The notes beneath the pieces were generated by a model that was not told the origin of the DNA, did no database searches, and saw only the letters and a list, made by a program, of their open reading frames with translations. 64,000 bases of DNA from Berberis thunbergii. Lineage: Eukaryota; Streptophyta; Magnoliopsida; Ranunculales; Berberidaceae. Shown here piece by piece: positions 46,930 to 57,471 of this stretch. The stretch covers positions 404,001 through 468,000 of the forward strand of contig QNQO01008326.1 in the NCBI GenBank assembly GCA_003290165.1. Reading direction: 5' to 3'. Within the stretch, counting starts at the first letter, position 1. Every line of letters begins with the position of its first letter. The translations under genes and the position numbers were made by a program.

Positions 46930-47550
46930 TTTACATTAACCTCTACCTAACTACATCCAAGCTCTTTTTTATACCTTTACTAGACATTATTGCCTTGACC
47001 TTAGCAACATCTTCGCACATCCCTTTGGCGGCATAAATAATGGATAGCAATATACAAGTCGATTCCATTTGGGGTTCAAGTCTGAAGAGTTCCCTTGTAG
47101 CCATTTCTCCCATTTTCACATTTCCATGCTTGCAACTCATCCAACTTTGTCCTAATTTTGATTACAAGATAATGAATCTCTTTGTAATTTATTTCTTCCT
47201 AGTAAGAATATAAGCAATCCGATGGATTTGGAGCAAAAAACTATATGAAATTTTCTCGAAAAGTTTTAGTATCATTCTCATACTTCATTATTGCAGTAAT
47301 GTTTAGGATGCTAGAGTTTGAGAATTCATTATTATTGAAACTAAAAACCTGAGAAGCTAATTGAAGACAATAGCATTTACTGTAAGAATCAACCAAAGTG
47401 TTGTAAATGGCAAGTGTTGATCCATCACCCAATTTAACAATATGGCATGAATCTGAATGACAATATTTTTCATAGTGGTATTTACCTTATAAACGGAAAT
47501 CAATGTGTTGATATAACCAATATTTTTGTGAGGCATTTCATCAAACAAAT
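46930..47550 (-). pseudogene. PPR protein fragments inside TIR element
   Basis: One minus frame (47140-46943) reads CKHGNVKMGEMATRELFRLE, then SIIYAAKGMCEDVAKVKAIM and SSKGIKKSL. It matches the E-motif end of PLS-class PPR proteins. Upstream frames give VFDEMPHKN-like (MFDEMPHKNIGYINTLISVY) and TLVDSYSKCYCLQLASQVF, typical PPR units. The pieces are out of frame with one another and lack start and stop context. Confidence 0.75.
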
Positions 47551-47807
47551 GGCGTAACTACACCATAGCAAAAAAACACGTACAGAAGATGAAAAAGGCA
47601 TAAAAAAATCACAAATCTGAAAGCCTCATTGAAATATTAAATGTTATGTGTTTTGCAGTACGTAGTAGTTGTATGCTTGTATGGATGTTAATGAGTCTGA
47701 TTGTGACGGGGATGTATGGTGAAAATAGTGGGTGCACTAACTGTTTAGATATCTAACTATAGTATTTGTTCATATTTTCGCCTTTAATTAAAAGAGTATA
47801 TGTATGC

Positions 47808-47829
47808 AAAAAAAAAAAAAAAAAAAAAA
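47808..47829. repeat. Poly(A) run
   Basis: This is a homopolymer A tract of about 22 nt within the TIR element. Confidence 0.8.
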
Positions 47830-48135
47830 CTTATACTCCTTCCCTTTCTAGTCTTCTTCCTTGTTTGTGTACACTTGGTTTGCAATTAATTCAAAGCTAT
47901 TAAACATTGATATTGGATTTGCTAGGAGCGGTAGATTCGTAAAAATGGATGATGGGCTCAATTGAGATTGAAATGGGGGAGTTTGTTGATTTTCGTCATA
48001 AAGAACAAGTACCCTAGAAAAAGGGAAAGACATAGAGAGGAATGAGAAATAGATAGATGAAATAGAGAGAATACAAATCCGTCGAAATATGAGGGGAAGG
48101 TTGGATTTGAAATTACTCTTATTATTTATACTTTT

Positions 48136-48473
48136 TAGGGCTGAACAAAAAACCGATCAAACCGATTAAACCGATCGAACCGATTAGTTCGGTTTAAATT
48201 CGGTTCGGTTTTAAAAAATTCAAAACCGAAGTGGTCGGTTCGGTTTTCGATTTCTATGTGATTTTAACCGACCGAATATATATAATAAATAATATATATT
48301 TTATATATAAATAATACAATATGTTTAAAATAGTCAGTCGGTTCGGTTTTATTTCAGTTTTTGTTCGATTTTAGTCGGTTCGATTTCGGTTTGAAAATTT
48401 TAAAACCCATCTAAGTCGGTTCGGTTCACGGTTTAGGTGAAAAACCGAACCGACGGTTAGATTTTCAGCCCTA
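48136..48473. mobile_element. hAT MITE, TAGGGCTGAA family, copy 1
   Basis: The termini TAGGGCTGAA and TTCAGCCCTA are inverted repeats. The near-perfect 8-bp duplication ATACTTTT / ATGCTTTT flanks them (48128-48135 and 48474-48481). Many subterminal CGGTTCGGTT motifs sit on both sides of an AT-rich core. It is nested in the PPR-carrying TIR element. A related copy lies at 53787-54135. Confidence 0.85.
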
Positions 48474-48660
48474 ATGCTTTTTACTCACAAATCCTTCAAA
48501 ATCTACAACTTTAACAAAATTATCAAAATCCACTATTTTTTTAATACTTCTGATTTTGTTGGAATTTTGAAAAATACCCACTGATTTGGAAGGATTTTAA
48601 AACATCATTTTAAATCCATATAAATTACCCCGAATTTAGATGAATTCTTTCAAATACTTT

Positions 48661-49477
48661 AGGGGGTGGTATTCAATTCAGGATTTGAATGGACTCTGAA
48701 TAATTTTAAATCTCGTGGATTTTAAAAGGTTTCAAATGGTTTTACAAAATCCACTGGATTTTGATGAATTTTAAATGATTGAATTTTCTAGATTTTATAA
48801 AAGTTTGTTATGGATTTCTATGGATTCTTATAAATATGTTATTAATCATAGGAAGCAATGAAAGAACACCACCTACATTGTTATTCATGCCAACACAAAT
48901 CATAAAACATCACTCAAAACATCAATTAAACAATTGTTTGTATGTTACGAGAATTTTACTTAAAAAAAAAATCAAATACATTGAAGATGGTCCAAAAGTA
49001 ATACAATAACTATTTTACTTCAAATTGTTATCCCCGCGGCCACCGCCACCTCTCCTTCTCCTTTATTCTCCATATTCTTTTTCAATCACCACCACCACTA
49101 CGCTATTGCCACCTCTCATCTTCCTCCCCCCCTCTTATTCTTCTTCTCCATCAATCACCACTGCCACCTCTCATCCCACCTCCTTCCATTTTCATCTTCT
49201 TATTTTCAACCTCCTCCCCCTCACCTCTTTTTTTTTCTTCTCCTCATCCACTTTTTTTCTCCTATCTTCTTTTTCTTTTTCTTCTTCTTTTTGCCCTCAC
49301 AAAGGTTATAGCAAGTGGGGAACTTCCACTCGCAGGTACCTCTACAAAGGGCGAAATTTTTTTTGGAAAAGAAGAAGAGATGAGAAAAAATAGAAGAAGA
49401 AAAACAAAGACAAAAGAAAAAAAATAACAAAAAACAAAGATGAAGAGAGGACAAGAAGAAGAGAAAATAGGAGGAAG

Positions 49478-49536
<59 letters not shown>

Positions 49537-50017
49537 GAAAAAGGAGAAGAGAAAGTGCGGGTGGTGGTGCAGCCTGCGGTGGTAGGGCATAATAGTGTAG
49601 CGAGGTGGTGCTACTCTTGTGAAGAGAGAATAAAATGAAAGGTGGTGGTATCCTTCAGCAGATCACAAAAAAGTGGAGTGGTGGTGTCATTCAATGAAAA
49701 TGATGGTGTTATTTAACAATAGTCAATAAAATCCGTTAAAATATGGGGGGAAGCTTGGATTTGGAATAATTCTTGTTATATATAATTTTCACTCACAAGT
49801 CCTTCAAAATCTACAAACAAATTCATTAAAATCCACTACTTTTTTAATATCCCTGATTTTGGTAGAATTTTGAAAAGCATGAATTGAATACCCTATGATT
49901 TTAAAGGATTTTAAAACTTCGTATTTGAATAGCCGATTTATATGTATTATTTTAAATCCTAATTGAATTAAAATCCTTCCGAATTCATTAAAATTCGTAA
50001 TTGAATCCATCCCCTCT
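48661..50017. mobile_element. Second TIR element of the same family
   Basis: The left end AGGGGGTGGTATTCAATTC and the right end GTAATTGAATCCATCCCCT are inverted relatives, with ~200 bp of TGGATTTTAAA-type sequence on each side. The interior is CT/GA-rich low-complexity DNA (49040-49470) plus an AAT microsatellite. Long frames there are compositional artefacts. No target duplication was established. Confidence 0.6.
49480..49533. repeat. (AAT)n microsatellite
   Basis: About 17 consecutive ATA/AAT triplets lie inside the second TIR element. Confidence 0.95.
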
Positions 50018-50158
50018 GATCAATGGAATGAACTACAAAACTAAACTTTTCTTCCACTTCCCACACAAACAAAAACCCTAGAGGGAAACAACCCTTTTTG
50101 TTGTTGTTTGATTTGCAACTGAGATCAAGGAGAGATTTTTATCCTTTCCTTTTGAACC

Positions 50159-52928
50159 ATGGAATCCACAGTACTTTTTCCTCGCATCAATCTTTCTTCT
50201 TCTTCTCGTAATTACAAAAAGTTCTCAATGTAAGTTAGTTTTTTTTTTTTTTTTTTCTTGCAGTTTGGTTTCTGTGGTTTTAATTGACATGAGATTATTA
50301 CATTGTTTATTTGTTCTTCATGGTCATATTTGATCTGTTTTACAAATCACCATTTAGTTGTTAATTGTGTTAGATCGATCGAATTACATAAAATTGTTTA
50401 ACTGGGTGTTTTCAACGATTAGAAAGTCTGGGTTTTTGTTGAAAACATGTTTTTATTGAAAAAAGTTTCCATTTTTTTTAGTAATTGAACAATAATGTAT
50501 CGTGAACATACTATTGCAGATCATGTAATAAGAGCAAGTCTTTAGTATCTGTTATTGGCTGTTGTAAAGCTCTAGGATCAACACAGCATGATATGCATAA
50601 GGCACTTACCGTCGCATTTGACTTGGTTGATGGCAAAAATGTGAATCTTGCTGGGAAGTCATCTCTTTATGGTCCTCATGTTCATAAGAGAAATCTAGTT
50701 GGGCAGACATTTTGCAGTGGAGTATGCACATTTGATGAGACTGTTTCACAATCTCATTCTGCCGAAGCTGCAGAAGAGAAGGTCGGTGTGCTGCTTCTCA
50801 ATCTTGGTGGACCAGATACACTTAATGACGTTCAACCGTTTTTGTTCAACTTGTTTGCTGATCCAGTAAGCTCTACTTAGTCCACCTTGTGATTTGTCTG
50901 TACCGAATATATTAGATCATGAACTTATGAGATGGAAACTAATGGTTAATTTTTGCTAGGATATTATACGACTACCCAGAATGTTTCGGTTTCTTCAGCG
51001 GCCATTGGCACAGTTAATTTCAGTTGTTAGGGCTCCAAAGAGTAAAGAAGGGTATGCCTCCATAGGAGGTGCCTCACCATTGCGGAAAATAACGAATGAA
51101 CAGGTAAGTTTCCTGCTATACGTCATTATGAAATAGATTGTTATCAATCAGTTTACTTTAGGGCGTGTTTGGCTTTCTGTGGTTGAGTGTTGGAATAATT
51201 CGCTGGTTATGTTTATCTCAGGCAGAAGCACTGAAAAAGGCTTTAGAAGAAAAGAAAATGTCTGCAAATGTATATGTTGCAATGAGATATTGGTATCCAT
51301 TCACTGAGGAAGCTGTTCATCAGGTGAGTCACGAAGTGGGGAATAGACTATCGCATAGTTTTAGAAGATGTAATTCTAATTTATACAAGTTTCCAGTTTT
51401 CTTGTCAGTTTGAATAACTGATTGAGAGGATATCCATTTTTCTTTGATAACAAATTGGAGTATAACTTATTGAGATGATATCCATTTTTCTTTGATAACA
51501 AAATTCGAGTATTATTAAGTTCATATGGGATAGCCAAGCATGTAACCCTAGATGCCTATACTTGTTCGCCATAGCTTGATACATTTGCACTTCTTCTGAC
51601 AGATTAAGAAGGACAAAATTACTAAACTTGTCGTGTTACCACTTTATCCTCAATATTCTATCTCTACAACTGGGTCGAGTGTTCGGGTTCTTGAAAAGAT
51701 CTTCAGGTAAATATTCAATGATCCTGTTTCAGTTTGAAGTATCCAATTTTCATAGTTGTAACTTGTAATGATACTCAATATAGTTAACTCAACCCACTCA
51801 CTGAATAATTATTCCATTTATTAGAGAAGACTCTTATCTATCGAGGATTCCGGTATCCATCATACAGTCATGGTATCAACGTGAGGGTTATGTGAAGTCA
51901 ATGGCCGACTTGATAGAGAAAGATCTGCAGAGTTTCTCCAAGCCTGAGGAGGTATGTATCTTTTCAAATATCGTCAGTATTGAACTCTGCATTAAGTGGT
52001 GGACTCATCTTTGCGTCAAAACTGCAGGTAATGATATTCTTCAGTGCACATGGGGTACCAGTTAGCTATGTTGAAGAAGCCGGAGATCCATATAGAGATC
52101 AGATGGAGGAGTGCATAAAATTGATCATGCAAGAGTTAAAATCTAGAGGGATTAACAATGAACATACTCTTGCTTACCAGGTCAGTTCAAAATTTTCTAT
52201 CTCTCTCTTTCTAAATGAAATTGGTTGTTCAGTAGGTGCTGCTTTACCTTAATCGTCAAATGGGATTTTTAGTCTAACATGTCTGAAAATTTCAGAGTCG
52301 AGTTGGGCCAGTTCAGTGGTTAAAGCCTTATACTGATGAGGTTCTTGTTGAGCTTGGCAAAAGAGGTGTAAAGAATCTCCTTGCTGTTCCAGTAAGGTAC
52401 AAATTCTGTATTTGTAGAATTGAATCCAGTTATTATAGTTGATATACTCGTCTCTAGAGTCCTTGATATAGGTCAACAACCAACGTCATTTTTTTCCTAG
52501 GACTTCAACCGTGGTTCACTTCACATCTTTCATTTAGCCAAAGTTTGCAACTGATCTTGAATTTTCTGTCATAACCATATGCTGTATGCTCTAACCATAA
52601 AATAATTTCCAGCTTTGTAAGCGAGCACATAGAGACTCTTGAAGAGATTGATATGGAGTACAGGGAGTTGGCCCTTGAATCTGGCGTTGAAAACTGGGGT
52701 AGAGTCCCTGCACTGGGATGCAAATCCTCCTTCATATCTGATCTAGCAGATGCTGTGATTGAAGCCCTGCCTCTTGCGACAGCCATTTTAGCTCCAGAAA
52801 GTAAACCTGCTGAAGTTGACACTGCTGATCCACTGAGATATATAATTAAGCTGTTTTTTGGTTCAGTCTTGACATTCTTTTTACTCGTATCCCCAAAACT
52901 TATTTCTACATTCAGGAACTACCTCTAA
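50159..52928 (+). CDS. FC1: Ferrochelatase, plastid type without LHC tail (FC1-like)
   Basis: Nine exons give 487 aa: 50159-50229, 50520-50865, 50960-51103, 51222-51323, 51603-51706, 51825-51951, 52028-52180, 52296-52396 and 52613-52928. Borders are GT/AG and phases agree. The enzyme inserts Fe2+ into protoporphyrin IX, the last step of heme synthesis. A Ser/Arg-rich N-terminus ([20 protein letters not shown]) suits a transit peptide. The core starts [20 protein letters not shown], includes [20 protein letters not shown], and has the metal-handling His306 in [19 protein letters not shown]. It ends [20 protein letters not shown] plus a short hydrophobic tail. The LHC-like WNGRAAM tail of the FC2 type is absent, so FC1 type is inferred. 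Residue 177 is Ala in GGASPL, where GGGSPL is usual. The frame is intact. Confidence 0.94.
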
Positions 52929-53786
52929 GTTTACTGCCACAGCATACTTTTTGTTCGTTCTACAATTTACAGCAAGTTACCTGTAGTGAAAATGGTCTCA
53001 ATAACCTCAGTTAAGCGCTGCCTCCCGACCCCCTTTTTGTAACTTTTTTTGGGTTGTTTACGCTACATGGAAGGATTCAGTCCCAAGATTTTGTAGACAT
53101 TGTTATACTGTCTGAATATGTATATGCAATTACCCTCCTCATTATAAATTTATAAGTGACATATATTTGATGTAATTCACAGTTTCACTTACTGTTGTCA
53201 TTGATGTTATCACTGGATTCGGTATTGTAGCTAGTTTCTGTTTTCTTTGGCTCATTCGAAAGAATGGAATCAGTTTTGGGAGGGATGAGTATACAAACGA
53301 TGAGTCTAGTACAGGTGTTTAAAAGGGCCCGGGTGTTTTAGGGAAAATGAACCCAAAGTATATATCTGTCTAATAATGTGCAACGATAATCTCGCCTAGT
53401 GACATTTCAGCTTCAAGAGAATCCCATTTTAAAACAGGGACATCAGGAAATCCACATCCACTCTGAAGTTTATAAACCAGATCTGCATACACATGTAACG
53501 AGCAAGAGCTGGCTCTCATCTGGTATCTTTCTTGAGCTCAAATTTCACTTGGCAAAAACTTATTGTGTTTATCACTAAGCAAGGCGTACATGGCGCTCGG
53601 AAAATCTGTTGGTTCAACCTCCATTTCAAAAGTTCCTTATTTAATTAAAAAAATTGAAAAAAAAAAATCATAAATTTGTTGCTGAGAAAGATTTCTTAAA
53701 AATCCGTAATTCGCTCGGATCTTTGTGATGGTTGTTCAATTGTTGGAGTCTTGGACATTGGAATCTCATCAAACTTGCACAATTTC
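52929..53786 (+). other. Ferrochelatase 3' UTR and spacer
   Basis: It is T-rich, with no coding content. A TGTAATTCACAG end region near 53170 could be a polyadenylation area. Nothing else was recognised. Confidence 0.4.
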
Positions 53787-54135
53787 TTGGGTTGAAAATC
53801 GAATCGACGGTTCGGTTTTTCACCTAAATCGTGAATTGAACGGACTTTGGTCGGTTTCAAAACTTTCAAACCGAAACTAAATTGACCATGAACAAAACCG
53901 AATCGATTCTACTTTATGCAAATCATAATCGAAACGGTTAAAACTGAACTGACCGACTATTTTAAACATATTGTATTATTTTTATATAAAATATATATTA
54001 TTTTATTATATATATTTGAGTTCAGTTTAGTCAGTTAAATCACATAGAAACCGAAAACCGAACTAACCACTTTGGTTTTGAATTTTTTAAAACCGAACCG
54101 GTCGGTCGGTTTAATTAATTTTTTGTTCAACCTTA
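53787..54135. mobile_element. hAT MITE, TAGGGCTGAA family, copy 2 (older)
   Basis: The ends TTGGGTTGAA and TTCAACCTTA match the family with substitutions. Flanks ACAATTTC / ATAACTTC fit a decayed 8-bp duplication (6 of 8). Subterminal CGGTTCGG motifs and an AT-rich core are present in the opposite orientation to copy 1. Confidence 0.75.
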
Positions 54136-54214
54136 ATAACTTCTGACATGTTCATGTGAGAGGCGATTCCATTTTTTTTTTAAATTGAGTCATTGACACT
54201 TTTTATTTATTAAT

Positions 54215-54580
54215 ATTATTAATGCATGTCCGAAGGCTACATGACTGACCCTATAGGGTTAACCAAACCAAACCGAAGGTTACAATATTGTTGTCACTTG
54301 ATATCCTCGTCGCCTCCATTTCGCATAGAGACTTGCTTTCGCTCCGGTCTATCGCCTCCACCTTGCATGAAGACTCATTTTCGCTTCGCTCCAGTCTAGT
54401 CCATCTAAGCAGCTGCATTTAATACCCGAAGACTTATCAACGGCGGAGCAAATGTGCTCCTAATAATCGGGCGAAAACTCACAAAATCCTAACTGGTGAG
54501 TTTTGAACCCGCAACCTCTCACAAGGAGAATGGATGTTCGACCAACTGAGCAACAATTGGTGGACGATTCCATTTTTTTC
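54215..54580 (-). mobile_element. Probable tRNA-derived SINE
   Basis: On minus, GTTGCTCAGTTGGT (A-box-like, about 54541-54554) is followed about 40 bp on by GCGGGTTCAAAACTC (B-box-like, about 54500). A GC-richer body with CTTCGCTCCAGTCTAG and GCTCCGGTCTA motifs follows, to about 54215. It differs from the SINE at 13479. No target duplication was identified. Confidence 0.55.
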
Positions 54581-56016
54581 ACCATTGCAAGGAATTAAGT
54601 TCCTTCCGAAGAATATGCTAAATATTGAAGTTGGAGTAACAATTTGATGGTTCATTCAAAACTTTTCAGAACTCCCTTAAACCTTCACCACGTGATACAC
54701 AAAAAATGAATTCGGACCTAATGCTAAAATAATGATAAAAAAAAGAGACAACAGTCAGACCTTTTTTTTTCTTCCTAATCATTCAACTTATTAGAACGAT
54801 GATTCCAACATTTAAAAAACAAACTCTCTCAAGGCTCCAGCCTTTACTAAACCTTCTTGAAGCTCTAACTTTTGTTGTCTTACAAACGGTGAGTATAGAA
54901 CTCAAGACGTGCGAATTAAATTGGGTTAAATTACCACAACATTAACCATCCAATCAGGCTGCCATTAGCTGAGATTCTTAAACCTACATACAAAGAAATT
55001 TTATATAGGCCAAAAATGTCCAAACCAAGCAAGGAAAGCCTACCGGCAGCCACAACATTCGGATTCTACATCAACGCCAGTGGTTTGATCTAGAAACTCA
55101 AGGTGAGTATTTATTTTTATTTTTTTTAGCTTTATTTTAGGGACTTTAAACTAGAATCCTATTTTAACAGTTTAGTTTTTTTTTTACTAAAAACCTTAAT
55201 TTAAAGAGTCATGCTCACAAGCCTATTAAATTAAAGAAAATTAATATATTTGTTTTAACTTCCATTTGACAAAAGTGGGGGGAAAATCCCTAAATAAAAA
55301 AAAATTTGGAGGAAAAGGAGTAAAAAGAAAAGTCCCCATAGAAAAGCTAGAACGACTCTTTTTATTGCTAATCGACCCTCGTCTGCTGCTCAAGGTATGC
55401 TTTATTTTACTTCTTTCTCTGCAAAGTCTAGTTGTTACTGGCCTTTTGTTGATCTTTCTGGTTCAATAATTCTTTTCTATCTGTTCCTTTTCTTTTGGAT
55501 GAAACTCTTATCTTTCTGTGAACATTCAGCTAATATGGTAATCTTGGCATTGTAGAAAGTATAACATACATTATGGAGAGATATAGAGAATATATATTTA
55601 TTAGTTCAAACTTGGGGTCTGTTTGGTTGCACGGAAAATCGATATGGAAATTGAAACCGTTTTCGTGAATCTGATTATAAGGTCTCTCCCTCAGACTTAG
55701 TTTTTCATGAGTAGTGGAAAAACAATCTTACAAAGAATCGATTTTGTGTCAGTAAATAGACAATCAAACAACAAAAATTTGCATAACAAGGGAAATGGCA
55801 TGGAAAATGGCCAACCATATTGACCCTTGGTGTTTAATTAGTTGTATGTAATGTTTTTTTTTTTTAAATTGTAATGGCCATAAAAGAAGTTTCAGTTGTA
55901 AACCAAAACTACAATTTTTATTGAACTTGTCAGTTTTTAATAACAAGTACTTCTTGTTGTTGGTAATTATCCAACTAGAACCAGTTTGATCAAGTGTTAA
56001 TATATAACTATACTTG
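54581..56016. other. Intergenic DNA without recognised gene
   Basis: AT-rich. A short open frame at 55266-55469 has no recognisable content. A GGGTCTGTTTGGTTGCA segment at 55616 resembles MITE termini (compare 56681), but no partner end was found. Confidence 0.4.
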
Positions 56017-56111
56017 CCAAATGTGTGATGGCTTAGTATTTGAGCAGTGGCAGATGATATCACTAGGTCACGTGATCGATTCCAACCAACAGCCTTTGGG
56101 GTGGGAGGGGT
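56017..56111 (+). mobile_element. SINE copy related to 13479-13592
   Basis: The body GTGTGATGGCTTAGTATTTG, followed by AGCAGTGGCAGATGATATCA and CTAGGTCACGTGATCGATTC, parallels the first SINE. It keeps the GGGTGGGAGGGGTTAAGGG tail. The B-box-like GATCGATTCC is better preserved here. A tail segment GATTAAGGGATAAAAACGAG is duplicated immediately downstream. Confidence 0.75.
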
Positions 56112-56679
56112 TAAGGGATAAAAACGAGTGAGAGAGATTAAGGGATAAAAACGAGTGAGATTCGGGGACAAACATTTGTGACAAAGAAATTGGCACGTGA
56201 AATATATCGTCGAATGACATATCATCAAACAATTTAGATTTAATCATAATAATTAACTAATTGTAGAGGTTAAAGTCTTATTTTATAAGGAGACTAATAG
56301 CTTATCTCTCCCCTAATTTTCTCACAAAATTAACATAGTGTTTAAAAATATATATAAAATAAGACAGAGTTTTCAAAAAAAAATTTACATTAAATTAATT
56401 ATGGTGAATTAACACAAAGTTTTCAAAAAAAAATTTACATTAAATTAACAACACAGAGTTTAGAAGGATATACTCTTCCTTAAATCCTTTTCTACAAGCC
56501 TTCTAATTGGAGGGCTTCCTTTTGGGCAATTCACAGTCATTAGTCTAATACTATGAATACTTATCTTTATTCAATGAAGTTTGACTAGTATCATCCTCTA
56601 CAGAGGAAGAGGAGGAAGCAGGCTCCATCTGTAAATGAACATGCCCGATACAACTTGTAAATATTAAAGAATGATATTA
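56112..56679. other. AT-rich spacer
   Basis: A 33-bp direct duplication (CAAAGTTTTCAAAAAAAAAT and following TTACATTAAATTAA) lies at about 56370 and 56410. No gene was recognised. Confidence 0.5.
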
Positions 56680-57010
56680 AGGGTGTGTTTGGTTGCATGG
56701 AATCCTATGTCATGAGAATTCATGATGGGACCACTACATTTTAGACTAAATTGATATATCACTCCACATTTACCATTTGACCACCATTTGATTTTGTGAT
56801 CAATGGTGGGAATGAAAGTCACATAAACATGAGAATCTCACTCCTTGGCCCCCCAAGGCATGTGATTCTCATGTTCATGGGACTTTCATTCCCACCATTG
56901 ATCACAAAACCAAATGGTGGATGTGGAGTGATATATCAATTTAGCCTAAAATGTAGTGGTCCCCCCATGGATTCCCATGACATAGGATTTCATGCAACCA
57001 AACACACCCT
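56680..57010. mobile_element. Foldback MITE (AGGGTGTGTTTGG ends)
   Basis: The 331-bp palindromic element runs from AGGGTGTGTTTGGTTGCATG to its inverted complement, ending CAACCAAACACACCCT. Most of its length self-pairs around 56845. The possible flanking TTA/TGA trinucleotides would suit PIF/Harbinger, but hAT cannot be excluded. Confidence 0.75.
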
Positions 57011-57471
57011 GAGATTCAATTAAACAACAACAAAATAACCTAAAAAGAAACCAAAACCAAACAAAATTTAAGACAACTTTAAGTCCTAATTAACAAAGAA
57101 ACAAACAACAAATCTCCGAAGGACCAAGTCCTAATTCATCTTTCAAAAAAAAATTTCCAAATCTTCTTCAATGTTTCTAAAGAGTTATTTCTCATGAAAA
57201 CAAAATAACTGAAAATGTTCCCATACCGATTTGCTTAAAAAAAAATCCACCGGACATGCTACAGCAGCAAAAAATAAAATAAAGCCACAAACTTCCCTAG
57301 CTAAGAAGAGTTGGGAAGCTGGGTACAATAACACAGAGAAGGCCAAAACGCTTTACAGAATGTACAATGCACCATGTAAGAAATTTGGCGACATATTATC
57401 ACCATTCAAGATGATAAAAGCCAAACAGTTTGTATACACTCTTCGATGCTATCATTGTGTCTGTCATCTAT
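57011..57471. other. Spacer / probable 3' UTR of the TOUSLED-like gene
   Basis: The open frame at 57231-57512 (+) overlaps the kinase terminal exon on the other strand and has no recognised content. The minus strand here is the likely 3' UTR. Confidence 0.4.

Larger units (their letters stand above)
46604..48660. mobile_element. TIR element carrying PPR gene fragments (Pack-type), right end eroded
   Basis: The left end GGGGGTGTATTCAATTAAAG, continuing ATTTTAATGGATTTTAAA, is mirrored by ACAAATCCTTCAAAATCTAC and AAAATCCACTATTTTTTTAA in the right part (about 48060-48660). The same inverted pair flanks the neighbouring element at 48661-50017, so they are relatives. The interior holds fragments of a pentatricopeptide-repeat gene. 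The right terminus is not intact and no target duplication was found. Confidence 0.6.

Noticed and set aside
49025..49590. ORFs of about 80-120 aa around the CT/GA tract and AAT microsatellite
   Set aside because: The frames reflect simple-sequence composition (Ser/Leu/Phe or Ile runs), not a gene.
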